Counted from the first letter of the stretch, positions 1 through 9,988 are shown. The stretch: 64,000 nt of DNA from Geomonas agri (GCF_020179605.1 NZ_JAINZO010000002.1:248001-312000); one strand, 5' to 3'. A program made the numbers and translations. Notes: a model not told the origin generated them from the letters alone.

Positions 1-1079
1 GGATCGGACAAGTACCCGCAAGGGCACGGATTCATTGCTGTAACGAGCATTATTCGGCTCGGATACGTGACCGAGGAGAGCGCCCGGGAGATGGTGACCC
101 GGCCATCCTCCATGGGCTGGCGCAGCACTTCCAGGACGTGCTGCTTGAACTCGGGAAGCTCGTCCAGGAACAGGACGCCGTTGTGGGACAGCGAGACCTC
201 ACCGGGCTTCGGGGTGTTGCTACCGCCGATGAGGCCGACGTCGGATATGGTGTGATGCGGGGAACGGAAAGGGCGGGTGGAGATGAGCGCATGGTCCCGC
301 TCCAGTAGCCCCATCACGCTGTAGACCTTGGTGGTTTCGATGGCCTCCTCAAAGAGCATCGGGGGGAGGATGGAGGGGATGCGCCGGGCCAGCATGGTCT
401 TGCCGGATCCGGGCGGACCAATCATCAGGATATTGTGACTTCCCGCTGCGGCAACCTCGAGGGCACGCTTTGCGTGCTCCTGTCCTTTCACCTCGGAGAA
501 GTCGTCGCCGGCCTCGCACCCCTGGCTGAAGAGGGCCTCGATGTCGGCGCAGTACGGGGCGATGGCAAGGTTGCCGTTCAGGAATTCAACCACCTGGGAG
601 AGTTCGGTGACGCCGATTACCTCCACCCCCTCGACCACACCTCCCTCGCAAACGTTCTCCGCCGGGATGATGATGCCGGCCAGCCCCGCCTCGCGTGCGG
701 CGACCGCGACCGAGAGGCAGCCGCGCACGGGCTTGACACCGCCGTCCAGCGACAGCTCTCCCAAGAGGATGTAACGCTTGAGCAGTTCTTCTTTGATAAC
801 GCCGGTGGCGGCGAGGATACCGATGGAGATGGGAAGGTCGAAGGAGGCCCCCTCTTTCTTGACATCGGCGGGGGCGAGGTTGACGGTGATCTTGCGATTG
901 GGGAAATCGTAGCCGGAGTTTTTGAGCGCCGCCTTGACCCGGTCCTTGCTCTCCTTGACGGCGCCGTCGGGGAGCCCTACCGTGGCCAGTTGGGGAAGTC
1001 CCTGGGTGATGTCGACTTCCACGTCGACGAGGATGGCGTCGATGCCTAAGAGCGCGCTGGCGAGAACCTTGGCAAGCAT
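1..1079 (-). CDS. YifB/ComM-family Mg-chelatase-like AAA+ ATPase (3' end beyond window)
   Basis: The frame opens at an ATG ending at 1079 and stays open to base 1, so only the C-terminal part is missing. Its N-terminal half has the ribosomal-S5/Lon-protease-like fold typical of YifB ([20 protein letters not shown] near residue 20). The AAA+ module follows with a Walker A ([10 protein letters not shown], about residue 220), a Walker B ([11 protein letters not shown]) and sensor-region text [13 protein letters not shown] just before the edge. Family members such as ComM are hexameric helicases that promote branch migration during integration of transforming DNA; this role is inferred from the family. 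It is separated from trxB by 163 bases that hold a palindromic repeat. Confidence 0.93.
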   Translation of the reverse strand, partial: MLAKVLASALLGIDAILVDVEVDITQGLPQLATVGLPDGAVKESKDRVKAALKNSGYDFPNRKITVNLAPADVKKEGASFDLPISIGILAATGVIKEELLKRYILLGELSLDGGVKPVRGCLSVAVAAREAGLAGIIIPAENVCEGGVVEGVEVIGVTELSQVVEFLNGNLAIAPYCADIEALFSQGCEAGDDFSEVKGQEHAKRALEVAAAGSHNILMIGPPGSGKTMLARRIPSILPPMLFEEAIETTKVYSVMGLLERDHALISTRPFRSPHHTISDVGLIGGSNTPKPGEVSLSHNGVLFLDELPEFKQHVLEVLRQPMEDGRVTISRALSSVTYPSRIMLVTAMNPCPCGYLSD

Positions 1080-1187
1080 GAGAACCCCCAACTAACGGTG
1101 AAGGGTAAGTTCCTGCGGTGGCTGCGGTGGTGCTCTGCTTCTGGTTTAGCGGCCCTCTTGCCTTCGCTCACCCGAAAGGGGGGAAAA

Positions 1188-1217
1188 GGGGACAGGCACC
1201 TGACGGCGCCAGTCCCC
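1188..1217. repeat. Imperfect GGGGACAGG-type palindrome between trxB and yifB
   Basis: GGGGACAGGCACC, loop TGAC, GGCGCCAGTCCCC: 11 of 13 positions pair. The same GGGGACAGG arm occurs in the hairpin at 5455-5491, so this is a dispersed palindrome. It lies downstream of trxB and could act as its terminator, but it has no clear T tract on the minus strand. Confidence 0.6.
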
Positions 1218-1242
1218 TTACTGGGAAGGAGAAGGAGGGTTA

Positions 1243-2265
<1,023 letters not shown>

Positions 2266-2339
2266 CTAACACATTGACCCCAATAGGGAGCTCTGCTAAG
2301 ATTCAACGCGTTGTGCCGTATAATGAAAAGGGGGGAACC

Positions 2340-3077
2340 ATGAAAAAGCTCGCGGTATTATTAGCCTTGACCTTCTCACTTTCCGGAGCCGTACAGGCCA
2401 TGGCCAAGGACATCAGCTTCACGAGCCCTCTGACGCAGCAGCAGTTCAGAGAGCTCACCAGGGAGGCGGGTGCCGCCATCTCTTACAAGAATATGGCCCC
2501 GGCCGAGCCCCTGGGTATTCCCGGGTTCGACATCGGCGTCGAGCTTTCAGCGATTGACATCAGCAACAGCAACTACTGGAATGCAGCCTACAGCGGCGAT
2601 GCTCCCTCCTACCTGGTGATCCCGAAGCTGCGCGCCAGGAAGGGCCTCCCCATGGGGATCGACATCGGCGCCATGTACTCCTACGTCCCCGACTCCAACA
2701 TCAAGCTCTGGGGCATCGAGGTGAGCAAAGCGATTCTCGAAGGGACTGCTGCGACGCCGGCCCTGGGAGTGCGCGCCACCTACAGTAGGCTTTCCGGCGT
2801 CAACGACCTCAACCTTCAAACGGCCGGCATCGACGCATCCATCAGCAAGGGATTGCTGATCATGACACCGTACGCCGGCGTGGGCGGCGTCTGGGTGAAC
2901 AGTGAGGCGAAGGGGCACCTGAAAACACTCGCGCCGAACCTGGATTCGGAAAACGTTTTCCAGCCCCGCGTTTTCGGGGGCATCAAGTTCTCTCCGCTCC
3001 CGCTGCTCGGCGTCACCGCCGAGGTGGAGTACCAGGAGCGCTTGATCTACTCCGTGAAGGCCGGGCTCAGCTTCTAA
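2340..3077 (+). CDS. Predicted outer-membrane beta-barrel protein, function unknown
   Basis: 245 residues with a clear Sec signal peptide (MKKLAVLLALTFSLSGAVQA, cleavage near AMA-KD) followed by alternating hydrophobic/polar strands and a terminal aromatic (AGLSF), as in outer-membrane barrels. The start at 2340 follows a purine-rich AAAAGGGGGGAA; the frame extends further upstream but only the signal peptide start makes sense. I do not recognise a named family with certainty; transport or structural roles are both possible. It is followed by a strong hairpin and then by a CDF transporter gene, which may or may not be co-transcribed. Confidence 0.75.
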   Translation: MKKLAVLLALTFSLSGAVQAMAKDISFTSPLTQQQFRELTREAGAAISYKNMAPAEPLGIPGFDIGVELSAIDISNSNYWNAAYSGDAPSYLVIPKLRARKGLPMGIDIGAMYSYVPDSNIKLWGIEVSKAILEGTAATPALGVRATYSRLSGVNDLNLQTAGIDASISKGLLIMTPYAGVGGVWVNSEAKGHLKTLAPNLDSENVFQPRVFGGIKFSPLPLLGVTAEVEYQERLIYSVKAGLSF

Positions 3078-3083
3078 CCAACG

Positions 3084-3106
3084 GGGAGGGGGCCTCGCCC
3101 CCTCCC
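3084..3106 (+). terminator. GC-rich hairpin after the outer-membrane protein gene
   Basis: GGGAGGGGGC, loop CTC, GCCCCCTCCC form a perfect 10-bp stem 7 bases after the stop codon at 3077. There is no T tract, so it could be a weak terminator or a stabilising 3' hairpin that partly separates this gene from the transporter at 3121. Confidence 0.5.
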
Positions 3107-3120
3107 ATCGGGACACGCCT

Positions 3121-4134
3121 ATGCATGCTCATGCCGACAGCCATCTGGATCAGAGCATAACCGGACGCTTCAAGTACGCCATCCTGCTGACCTCGCTGAC
3201 CCTGGTGGCAGAACTGGTCGGAGGCATCTGGACCAATTCGCTGGCTCTCTTGTCCGACGCCGCGCACGTGTTCCTCGACCTGTTTGCCCTGCTCCTCTCC
3301 CTGGGTGCAATCAAGCTCGCCTCCTACCCGGTCAGCGACACCCGGACCTTCGGCTGGCACCGCACCGAGGTCTTCGCTTCCTTCATCAACGGCAGCACCG
3401 TCTTCCTCATCGCCGGCATCATTTGCTACGAGGCCTTCGAGCGACTTCTGCAACCGCAAGCGGTAAAAAGCCTCGAGATGCTCATCATTGCCGCAGTCGG
3501 TCTGGCCATGAACCTGCTCTCCGCCGGCGCGCTGCACACGCACTCCCACGACGACCTCAACGTCCACAGCGCGTTCTTGCACGTGATCGGCGACGCGGCC
3601 GCTTCAGTCGGCGTCATCGTGGGCGGCATCATCATGTACTTCACCAACTGGTACCTGTTGGACGCCATCATCTCGGTGGGGATCGGCTTTATCATCTTCT
3701 GGGGTTCGTGGCGGGTCATGCGCGAGTCGGTGCACATCCTCCTGGAGGGTGTGCCGCGCGGCATCGACATCAACCAGGTTGCGTTTGCCATGCAGGAGGT
3801 TGAGGGGGTTGCGGAGGTACACCACCTCAACATCTGGACCATCTGCTCCCACATCATCGCCCTCTCTGCGCACGTGGTGGTACCCGACTGCGCCCCCAAT
3901 GAGCAGGGAGAGATCCTGCGCAAGATAGAGGAGAAGCTGTTCCAGCATTTCCACATCTCCCACACCACGCTGCAGGTGGAGACCACCCGCTGCGCCGAGG
4001 GTACGGGGGCCAAGCAGTTCCGCCACCGTCCCCGAGCCGCCTCGCTGGCACATGCCCACGCGCACCCACATCATCACCCGCACGGGACGTGCCAGGGGCA
4101 CCATCACTGCCACGACCATGACCACACACATTAA
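3121..4134 (+). CDS. Cation diffusion facilitator (CDF) family metal exporter with His-rich tail
   Basis: 337 residues. Six membrane segments are visible between about residues 18 and 205, including the metal-site helices LLSDAAHVFLD (helix II) and HVIGDAAASVGV (helix V), whose Asp/His residues bind Zn or Cd in CzcD/ZitB-type proteins. The cytoplasmic ferredoxin-like domain (about 210-300) carries VHHLNIWTI. The last 35 residues are very rich in His with several HxH and HHH clusters, a likely metal buffer or sensor. It would export divalent metals from the cytoplasm by proton antiport. It sits 20 bases before ilvA on the same strand, so the two may share a transcript. Confidence 0.92.
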   Translation: MHAHADSHLDQSITGRFKYAILLTSLTLVAELVGGIWTNSLALLSDAAHVFLDLFALLLSLGAIKLASYPVSDTRTFGWHRTEVFASFINGSTVFLIAGIICYEAFERLLQPQAVKSLEMLIIAAVGLAMNLLSAGALHTHSHDDLNVHSAFLHVIGDAAASVGVIVGGIIMYFTNWYLLDAIISVGIGFIIFWGSWRVMRESVHILLEGVPRGIDINQVAFAMQEVEGVAEVHHLNIWTICSHIIALSAHVVVPDCAPNEQGEILRKIEEKLFQHFHISHTTLQVETTRCAEGTGAKQFRHRPRAASLAHAHAHPHHHPHGTCQGHHHCHDHDHTH

Positions 4135-4153
4135 CCTGCGAATGGAAGAATAG

Positions 4154-5362
4154 ATGCTCGATTACAACCTGATCCTCGACGCGGCCCAGCGGCTCAAGAA
4201 AAGGGTGCGTCGCACGGAACTGATCCAAGCCCATCACTTCAGCGAACGCCTCGGCCTCCCCCTCTATTTCAAGTGCGAGAACCTTCAGCGCACCGGCGCC
4301 TTCAAGATCCGTGGTGCGCTCAACTTCATGACCGCCCAGTCGCGCGAAGCCCTCGCCGGCGGTGTGATCACCGCCTCGGCAGGCAACCATGCCCAAGGTG
4401 TCGCCTTCTCCGCCGACCTGCTCGGCGTCAAGGCCGTGGTCTACATGCCGGAAAGCACGCCGCCGCAGAAGGTGTTTGCCACCCGTGACTACGGCGCAGA
4501 GGTGGTCCTCGAAGGGAAGAATTTCGATGAGGCCTGTGCAGCCGCCCTGAGGCAGGCCGAGCAGACCGGCGCCCTGTTCGTGCACCCCTTCAATGATCCG
4601 CTGGTGATGGCCGGGCAAGGGACCATCGGACTGGAGCTGTTGGAGGACCTACCGGATCTCGCCAACGTGCTGGTCCCGATCGGCGGTGGAGGATTGATAG
4701 CCGGGATCGCCCGGGCCATCAAGGAAACCCATCCCCACGTGCGGGTCATCGGCGTCGAATCGGCTGCCGCCCCGTCGATGCGCCAAGCCGTGAAAGCGGG
4801 CGAGGTAATCACCGTGCCCATCCGTGCCAGTCTCGCCGACGGCATCGCTGTGAAGACGGCCGGGAGCAACACCTTTCCTGTTGTGCGGGATTACGTGGAC
4901 GAGATCGTACTGGTCGATGAGGAAGAGATCGCGCTGGCCATCGTGTCGCTCATGGAGCGCAACAAGTTGATGGTAGAGGGCGCCGGAGCCGTCGGCTTGG
5001 CGGCTCTGTTGAACGGGAAGGTAAAAAAGATTACCGGCAAGACCGTGGCGGTGCTATCGGGCGGCAACATCGACGTAAAGACCATCGCAGTGGTCGTCGA
5101 GCGAGGTCTGCTGGCGGCGGGGCGTTATCTGAAGCTGAAGGTGGAGTTGGACGACGTGCCGGGTGCGCTGGCGCGGCTCGCGGCCGAGATCGCGGAGGCG
5201 CGGGCCAATATCTCTATCATCACCCACGATCGTCGCTCAGAGTCGTTGCCGATAGGAAAGACCGAGGTATTGGTCGAGTTGGAGACCCGTGGCGCCGAGC
5301 ATATCCAGGAAGTCACCAGGCACCTCGGCAAGTGCGGATACCAGATCGAAGTCATTAAGTAG
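4154..5362 (+). CDS. ilvA: Threonine ammonia-lyase with one ACT domain
   Basis: 402 residues. A PLP fold type II catalytic domain comes first, with the Schiff-base lysine in TGAFKIRGA (about residue 54), the cofactor phosphate loop GGGGLIAG, and SAGNHAQG for substrate binding. A single ACT domain occupies roughly residues 325-402 (KLKVELDDVPGAL, then NISIITHDR). It deaminates threonine to 2-oxobutanoate, the first step toward isoleucine, although the short one-ACT form is also found in catabolic TdcB-like enzymes, so biosynthetic versus catabolic use is uncertain. It lies 20 bases after the CDF gene and converges on recQ. Confidence 0.9.
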   Translation: MLDYNLILDAAQRLKKRVRRTELIQAHHFSERLGLPLYFKCENLQRTGAFKIRGALNFMTAQSREALAGGVITASAGNHAQGVAFSADLLGVKAVVYMPESTPPQKVFATRDYGAEVVLEGKNFDEACAAALRQAEQTGALFVHPFNDPLVMAGQGTIGLELLEDLPDLANVLVPIGGGGLIAGIARAIKETHPHVRVIGVESAAAPSMRQAVKAGEVITVPIRASLADGIAVKTAGSNTFPVVRDYVDEIVLVDEEEIALAIVSLMERNKLMVEGAGAVGLAALLNGKVKKITGKTVAVLSGGNIDVKTIAVVVERGLLAAGRYLKLKVELDDVPGALARLAAEIAEARANISIITHDRRSESLPIGKTEVLVELETRGAEHIQEVTRHLGKCGYQIEVIK

Positions 5363-5454
5363 GAAGGTTAAACCAAAACACTTGGCCACGTTTGCGGACC
5401 ATAGCGCTCCAAGGCGGAGGCTCTGAGAAAATCTGAGGACATCTGAGAGGAAAA

Positions 5455-5499
5455 GGGGACAGGCTAACTTTCGAAAAAGTAGCCTGTCCCCATTTTATT
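5455..5499. terminator. Bidirectional hairpin terminator between ilvA and recQ
   Basis: GGGGACAGGCTAACTT pairs with AAGTAGCCTGTCCCC (one bulged A), flanked by TTTTATTT on the plus strand and by AAAA before the stem, which reads TTTT on the minus strand. It can therefore serve both convergent genes. Its arm shares GGGGACAGG with the hairpin at 1188-1217. Confidence 0.78.
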
Positions 5500-5526
5500 T
5501 GTCACGGGCGTGCCCACCGTAGCGCT

Positions 5527-7335
5527 TCAGCGCGAAGGTGGGTCGGTTTTCGCCTCGTGTCCCTTAATCACCCGCAGGAACGCGTCGCCGTAGCGCGCCA
5601 GCTTGTGCTGCCCGACGCCAGTGATCTTCAGTAACTCCCACTTGTCCTTGGGCATCTGCGCCGCCATTTCGGCCAAGGTTGCGTCCGGGAAGACCACATA
5701 CGGCGGCACCTGCTGCTCATCCGCAATCTGCTTGCGCAGCTCCCGCAACTCGCCAAAGAGCTCGCCGTCGTAACTCGGCTTCTTGGCTGCGGTCTTCTTC
5801 TCGACCACACGGGTATCCCTCGGCTTCGCCAACTCCAGCGCCATCTCCCCCCGTAACAGTGGTCGCGCCTTTTCCGTCAGCTTCAGCACCGAGAAATTAG
5901 CCAGATCCTGCTCCAGGTACCCCAAGTGGATCAACTGGCGTAAAAGGTTGCCCCAGACCTCCTGGGAGTGGTGCTTGCCGATCCCGAAGGTGGAGAGCTG
6001 GTCGTGCTTCAGTTCGTGGATCCTCTGATTCTGCGAGCCGCGCAACACGTCGATGACGTGCCCCATCCCGAAGCGCTGGCCGACGCGGTACACGCAGGAG
6101 AGCGCCTTCCGGGCATCGTCGGTGGCGTCGAAACGCTCCGGCGGACTCTCGCAGATGTCGCAGTTGCCGCACCCGGTCGCCAGGCTGTCGCCGAAGTAGC
6201 CCAGAAGCACTTGGCGCCGGCAGGTCTGGGCCTCGGCGAACCCCACCATGCAGTTAAGCTTGTGCAACTCGATCCGGTTCTGCTCCTCATTACCGCCGTT
6301 GCCGATCAGCCCACGCGCCACCGCGATGTCGCCGTAGCCAAAGAGCAGCAGGGCATCGGCGGGAAGCCCGTCTCGACCGGCGCGGCCTGTTTCCTGGTAG
6401 TAGCTCTCGATACTCTTGGGCATGTCGTAGTGCACCACGAAACGGACGTTGGACTTGTCGATCCCCATCCCGAACGCGACCGTCGCGACCACCACCTTCA
6501 CGTCGTCGCGCAGGAAGGCTTCCTGTACCTCGTGGCGCTCCTTGTCCGGCAGGCCCGCGTGGTAGGCGGCGGCCTTTACTCCCGCCTCGCACAGCTTCCT
6601 GGCCACCTCCTCTACCCTTTTGCGGGACAGGGCATAGACGATGCCCGCCTCGTCCTTGCGGGTGGCGAGAAAGGCCATCAGCTGGCTGAACGGCTTATTT
6701 TTCTCCATCACGCTGTAGCGGATATTGGGGCGGTCGAAACCGGTGCAGAAACAGGTAGCGTCCTGAAGCCCGAGCCGCGAGAGGATATCGCCGCGCGTCT
6801 GAGCATCGGCCGTGGCAGTGAGGGCGATCATCGGGATCTGCGGGAAGATATCGCGCAACTGGCCCAACTGCGCGTACTCGGGACGGAAGTCGTGCCCCCA
6901 TTGCGAGACGCAGTGAGCCTCGTCCACGGCGAAAAGTGAGATGGGAAGCGTCTTGATGCGATCGATAAAGCCGTCCGAGAGCAGTCGCTCCGGCGCCACG
7001 TAAAGGAGTTTCAGTTCGCCCGCGTGCAGTTCGGCCAGCACCCGGCGCGCCTCGGCCTCCCCCAGGGAGGAATTGTAGCAGGCAGCGGCGACGCCGTTCT
7101 CACGCAGCGCGTCGACCTGGTCTTTCATCAACGAGATAAGCGGAGAGACAATGAGCGCGGTGCCCGGGAGACACAGGGCGGGGACCTGGTAGCACAGGGA
7201 CTTGCCGCCGCCGGTCGGCATCAGCACGAAGGCATCCTTCCCGGAGAGCACCGTCTCCACGATCTCCTGCTGGCGCGGCCGGAAGGTCTTGAAGCCGAAA
7301 ACCTCGTTCAGGATCTGGGTGTGGGAAAGCGACAT
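5527..7335 (-). CDS. recQ: ATP-dependent DNA helicase RecQ
   Basis: 602 residues, typical full length. The superfamily-2 core starts with a RecQ motif 0 (FGFKTFRPRQQEIV), Walker A MPTGGGKS (about residue 42), DEAHCVSQWGHDFRP (about 140), and motif VI ETGRAGRDG. A zinc-binding RecQ-C-terminal region shows CRRQ...CGNCDIC, then a winged helix, and an HRDC domain near residues 525-595 ending in ITGVGQHKLARYGDAF. It unwinds 3'-5' in recombination and replication-fork repair. It appears monocistronic, with a bidirectional terminator downstream and the DUF2064 gene 91 bases upstream. Confidence 0.97.
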   Translation of the reverse strand: MSLSHTQILNEVFGFKTFRPRQQEIVETVLSGKDAFVLMPTGGGKSLCYQVPALCLPGTALIVSPLISLMKDQVDALRENGVAAACYNSSLGEAEARRVLAELHAGELKLLYVAPERLLSDGFIDRIKTLPISLFAVDEAHCVSQWGHDFRPEYAQLGQLRDIFPQIPMIALTATADAQTRGDILSRLGLQDATCFCTGFDRPNIRYSVMEKNKPFSQLMAFLATRKDEAGIVYALSRKRVEEVARKLCEAGVKAAAYHAGLPDKERHEVQEAFLRDDVKVVVATVAFGMGIDKSNVRFVVHYDMPKSIESYYQETGRAGRDGLPADALLLFGYGDIAVARGLIGNGGNEEQNRIELHKLNCMVGFAEAQTCRRQVLLGYFGDSLATGCGNCDICESPPERFDATDDARKALSCVYRVGQRFGMGHVIDVLRGSQNQRIHELKHDQLSTFGIGKHHSQEVWGNLLRQLIHLGYLEQDLANFSVLKLTEKARPLLRGEMALELAKPRDTRVVEKKTAAKKPSYDGELFGELRELRKQIADEQQVPPYVVFPDATLAEMAAQMPKDKWELLKITGVGQHKLARYGDAFLRVIKGHEAKTDPPSR

Positions 7336-7374
7336 GTAAGTCCCTTTAGGGCTGGTGTGGGTGGGAAAACGAAA

Positions 7375-7394
7375 GGCGCGGCCTGAGCCACGCC
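7375..7394 (-). terminator. Terminator after the DUF2064 gene
   Basis: Read on the minus strand, GGCGTGGC, loop TCAG, GCCGCGCC forms an 8-bp stem with one mismatch and is followed by TTTCGTTTTC. It lies between the DUF2064 gene stop and the recQ start. Confidence 0.6.
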
Positions 7395-7426
7395 ATAGAT
7401 CAAAACAGGTCTGGCAACCTTGTCAA

Positions 7427-8098
7427 CTACACCGCGTCCGCGGCAAGCGGAGCGGCAAGGTCCAGCGCCGCAATAAATGCGCGGGTGCGCGGGGCCCTGT
7501 TGGACTGCTCCAGGAGACTCGGGCGAAGCAGGTCATCCCAGCTGTCGACATCGTGCCAGGAAGAAAGCACGGCGGCGGTAAGCGCCGACGCTTCGGCACG
7601 CCGGAGGCTCGTCTCCAGCACCTTCTCGCTGGACCAGGGGATGTCCTGGAAGAGTGCGCCGTAGCTGTCTCTCACCCCGACCAGGTAGTAACCGCCATCT
7701 TCCGCCGGACCGAAAACAACATCGCTCCCCTGCTCCAGTTTTTGGAAAGCCTCCTCGATGAAGGCCAAGGGGAGGTCGGGGGAATCGGTTCCGATTACCA
7801 CGCGGGCACCATAGCCATGCCCGGAGAGTTCCTGGAAAGCGTGTTCCAGACGCTCACCTAGCCCGCCCGTGCTCTGGTGCACCAGGAGGGCCTCCGGCGC
7901 CGCTTTCCTGAAGAAGTCCGTGCTCCCCTCGTAGAAGATCACGATGGCAGCGCTGAGCCCCGCGGACCGCTCGATGATGTCGAGCAGCATGCAGCGGTAG
8001 AGCTCGGCCGCCTGCGCCGGCAGCAAGGGAGGAGAAAGACGGGTCTTCACCCGTCCCGGCAGCGGCGTCTTGGCAAAGATGGCGAGCGCGCGTTTCAT
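7427..8098 (-). CDS. TIGR04282/DUF2064-family transferase (nucleotidyltransferase/GT-A fold)
   Basis: 223 residues. The N terminus AIFAKTPLPGRVKTRL is the nucleotide-sugar/NTP-binding signature of this family, followed by VVIGTDSPDLP with the metal-binding Asp and VFGPAEDGGYYLVG. Relatives are annotated as rSAM/selenodomain-associated transferase 1 or as glycosyltransferases of arsenosugar biosynthesis. No radical-SAM partner is next to it here, so the substrate cannot be told from context. It is followed by its own terminator and preceded by a 126-base gap carrying two DnaA-box-like sites. Confidence 0.85.
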   Translation of the reverse strand: MKRALAIFAKTPLPGRVKTRLSPPLLPAQAAELYRCMLLDIIERSAGLSAAIVIFYEGSTDFFRKAAPEALLVHQSTGGLGERLEHAFQELSGHGYGARVVIGTDSPDLPLAFIEEAFQKLEQGSDVVFGPAEDGGYYLVGVRDSYGALFQDIPWSSEKVLETSLRRAEASALTAAVLSSWHDVDSWDDLLRPSLLEQSNRAPRTRAFIAALDLAAPLAADAV

Positions 8099-8146
8099 TA
8101 GAGAGCGAAACCTTAAGGGAGTTAAATGAAGGGGTAAAAGCTAGAG

Positions 8147-8186
8147 TTGTCCACAATTTTCCTACTTTTCAACAAAGTTATCCACA
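8147..8186. promoter_or_regulatory. Pair of DnaA-box-like sequences
   Basis: TTATCCACA (8178-8186) is a perfect DnaA box and TTGTCCACA (8147-8155) differs by one base. They face the same way, 31 bases apart (about three helical turns), in the gap between the DUF2064 gene and folE2. They could titrate DnaA or regulate a neighbour; nothing else marks an origin here. Confidence 0.45.
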
Positions 8187-8224
8187 GACCGAGCCAGTCA
8201 AGCTGTTGACCTTTGCGATACCGT

Positions 8225-9034
8225 CTACCCTTTTTTCCGCTCGATCGCGGCATAGGCGGAGTGCTTGTGGATCGACTCGAAGTTCTCGGCTTCCACGGAA
8301 AACCAAGTGATATTTTCCATAGATAGCAGACGCACCGTTGCCTCGCGCACCATATCCTCGACAAAACGGGGATTCTCGTAGGCCCGCTCGGTGACGAACT
8401 TCTCGTCCTCGCGCTTCAGCAGGGAATACACAGGCGAGGAACCGCACTCCTCGATGATGTCAATGAGGTCCTCGATCCAGATGAACTCGCTGTAGCGGAC
8501 CTGGACGGTCATGATGGAGCGCTGGTTGTGGGCGCCGTAGCTGGAGAGCTCCTTGCTGCAGGGGCAAAGCGAGGTGACCGGCACCTTGATGCCCAGCACG
8601 AAGTCGAAACGGTCGGAAAGCGACGCGCTGAAGGTGCAGGTGTACTCCATGAGGCTTTTCGCCTTGGAGACCGGCGCCTTCTTCTCCACGAAGTAGGGGA
8701 ATTCCATCTCCAGGTGCGCGTTGGAGGCCCCCAGCTTCTCCTTCATGGTGGAAAGAATCACTTCGAGCTTGTCGAGAGCGATGTTCTCCCGGTACTTGTT
8801 CAGGATCTCCACGAAACGGCTCATGTGGGTCCCCTTGAAGTGGTGCGGGAGGTCGACGTACATGTTGATGCGCGCGATGGTGTTCTGGAACTTCTTGTTC
8901 TTGTCCATCACCACAATAGGGTACGAGACGTCCTTCACACCCACTTTGCCGATGGCGATGTTGCGTGTATCGCGGGTAAGTTGCACGTCGGTGAGTGCCT
9001 TGCCTTCTGTCTTCTGCTCCATATCTTTGCTCAT
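8225..9034 (-). CDS. folE2: GTP cyclohydrolase FolE2 (type IB)
   Basis: 269 residues, matching the FolE2 (COG1469) family rather than the shorter FolE. Conserved stretches include GTHMSRFVEIL, the catalytic-site segment VTSLCPCSKELSSYGAHNQRS (here cited around residues 150-170) and ENPRFVEDMVRE. It opens GTP to 7,8-dihydroneopterin triphosphate, the precursor of both folate and queuosine, and family members can work with metals other than zinc. The start at 9034 has GAGGAAAAGG just upstream. queC lies 170 bases upstream on the same strand, suggesting supply of the 7-deazaguanine pathway; a palindromic repeat fills the gap. Confidence 0.93.
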   Translation of the reverse strand: MSKDMEQKTEGKALTDVQLTRDTRNIAIGKVGVKDVSYPIVVMDKNKKFQNTIARINMYVDLPHHFKGTHMSRFVEILNKYRENIALDKLEVILSTMKEKLGASNAHLEMEFPYFVEKKAPVSKAKSLMEYTCTFSASLSDRFDFVLGIKVPVTSLCPCSKELSSYGAHNQRSIMTVQVRYSEFIWIEDLIDIIEECGSSPVYSLLKREDEKFVTERAYENPRFVEDMVREATVRLLSMENITWFSVEAENFESIHKHSAYAAIERKKG

Positions 9035-9055
9035 GCCTTTTCCTCAGCCGTTATC

Positions 9056-9165
9056 CCCTCGCCCACCGGAGAGGGGAAGGGGTGAGGGCGTTGCCACGGA
9101 GTGACGAATCGCCTGTTGAGGCGCCCTCACCCCGGCCCTCTCCCGGCGGGAGAGGGAGGGACGGT
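9056..9165. repeat. GC-rich intergenic palindromic repeat, family A copy 1
   Basis: GGTGAGGGCG (9081-9090) pairs with CGCCCTCACC (9122-9131), and the flanks form further GGGAGAGG/CCTCTCCC-type stems. The loop text TTGCCACGGAGTGAC resembles TTTGCCATGGAGCGAC in the copy near 17260. It fills the queC-folE2 gap. Confidence 0.75.
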
Positions 9166-9204
9166 GGAATGATAGTAGACCTGCCCGTAAGAGACTTGGC
9201 GGGG

Positions 9205-9882
9205 TTAGCGCTTGACGTAGCGGACCGGGTCGGTGACGCCGAGTTCGGCGAACCCTTTCAGGCGCAGGCGGCAAGAGTCGCACAGGCCGCAGGCGGCGCC
9301 GTCCTCGGTGGGATCATAGCAGGAATGGGTCTTGCCGTAGTCCACCCCAAGGGTCAGGCCGGTCTTGATGATCTCCGCCTTGGTGAGGCTGATCAGCGGC
9401 GTGTGGATGGTCATCTTCTTCCCTTCCACGCCCGTCTTGGTGGCGAGGTTCGCCATCGTCTCGTAAGCCGCGATGTATTCCGGGCGGCAGTCGGGGTAGC
9501 CCGAGTAGTCCAGCGCGTTGACACCGATGAAGATGTCGAAGGCGCCCAGCGTCTCGGCCCAGCCCAGCGCGAACGAGAGGAAGATGGTGTTCCTGGCCGG
9601 CACGTAGGTAACGGGGATTTCCTCACCCACTCCTTCCTTGGGGACGGCGATATCGGAGGTGAGGGCGCTGCCACCCATCATCCTCAGGTCGAATTCGACC
9701 AGCATGTGGTCCACGGCACCCATCGGGCGCGCGTTCTTCTTAGCAAGGGCCACTTCGTGCTGGTGACGCTGTCCGTAGCTAAAACTCATGGCGTAGGGCT
9801 CGAAGCCCTGGTGCTTCGCGATGGCCATGCAGGTGGTCGAATCGAGCCCGCCGCTGTACAGGATTACCGCTTTCTTCTTCAT
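9205..9882 (-). CDS. queC: 7-cyano-7-deazaguanine synthase QueC
   Basis: 225 residues. The PP-loop SGGLDSTT near residue 11 binds ATP, and the C-terminal zinc site reads [17 protein letters not shown], giving the three spaced Cys plus the preceding one. The enzyme converts 7-carboxy-7-deazaguanine and ammonia to preQ0 at the expense of ATP. It is upstream of folE2 in the direction of transcription, so two queuosine-pathway genes are together; queD and queE are not in the window. Both flanks carry GC-rich palindromic repeats. Confidence 0.96.
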   Translation of the reverse strand: MKKKAVILYSGGLDSTTCMAIAKHQGFEPYAMSFSYGQRHQHEVALAKKNARPMGAVDHMLVEFDLRMMGGSALTSDIAVPKEGVGEEIPVTYVPARNTIFLSFALGWAETLGAFDIFIGVNALDYSGYPDCRPEYIAAYETMANLATKTGVEGKKMTIHTPLISLTKAEIIKTGLTLGVDYGKTHSCYDPTEDGAACGLCDSCRLRLKGFAELGVTDPVRYVKR

Positions 9883-9898
9883 TGCTTACCTCTGTCTA

Positions 9899-9988
9899 TG
9901 CTCCTCTCCCCGGAGGGGGGGAGGTTGGGAGGGGGGAACTGTGGGGAACCTTCCCCCTCCCTAGCCCTCCCCCTCCAGGGGAGGGGAT
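9899..9988. repeat. GC-rich intergenic palindromic repeat, family B copy 1
   Basis: CTCCCCGGAGGGGGGGAGG on one side is complementary to CCCTCCCCCTCCAGGGGAG on the other, with GAGGTTGGGAGGGGGG in between. The same GAGGTTGGGAGGGGGG string occurs at 15561-15577, defining a family. It separates queC from rpoD. Confidence 0.72.

Noticed and set aside
2319-2324. Perfect TATAAT upstream of the outer-membrane protein gene.
   Set aside because: It is only 15 bases before the ATG, so transcription would start within the ribosome-binding site, and no -35 is present.
7336-7425. A sigma-70 promoter for recQ using TTGACA at 7425-7420 (minus strand).
   Set aside because: The -35 is perfect, but no acceptable -10 lies 16-18 bases away.
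8147-8186. The DnaA-box pair as a chromosomal origin.
   Set aside because: There are only two boxes, no A/T-rich unwinding region and no dnaA, dnaN or gidA nearby.
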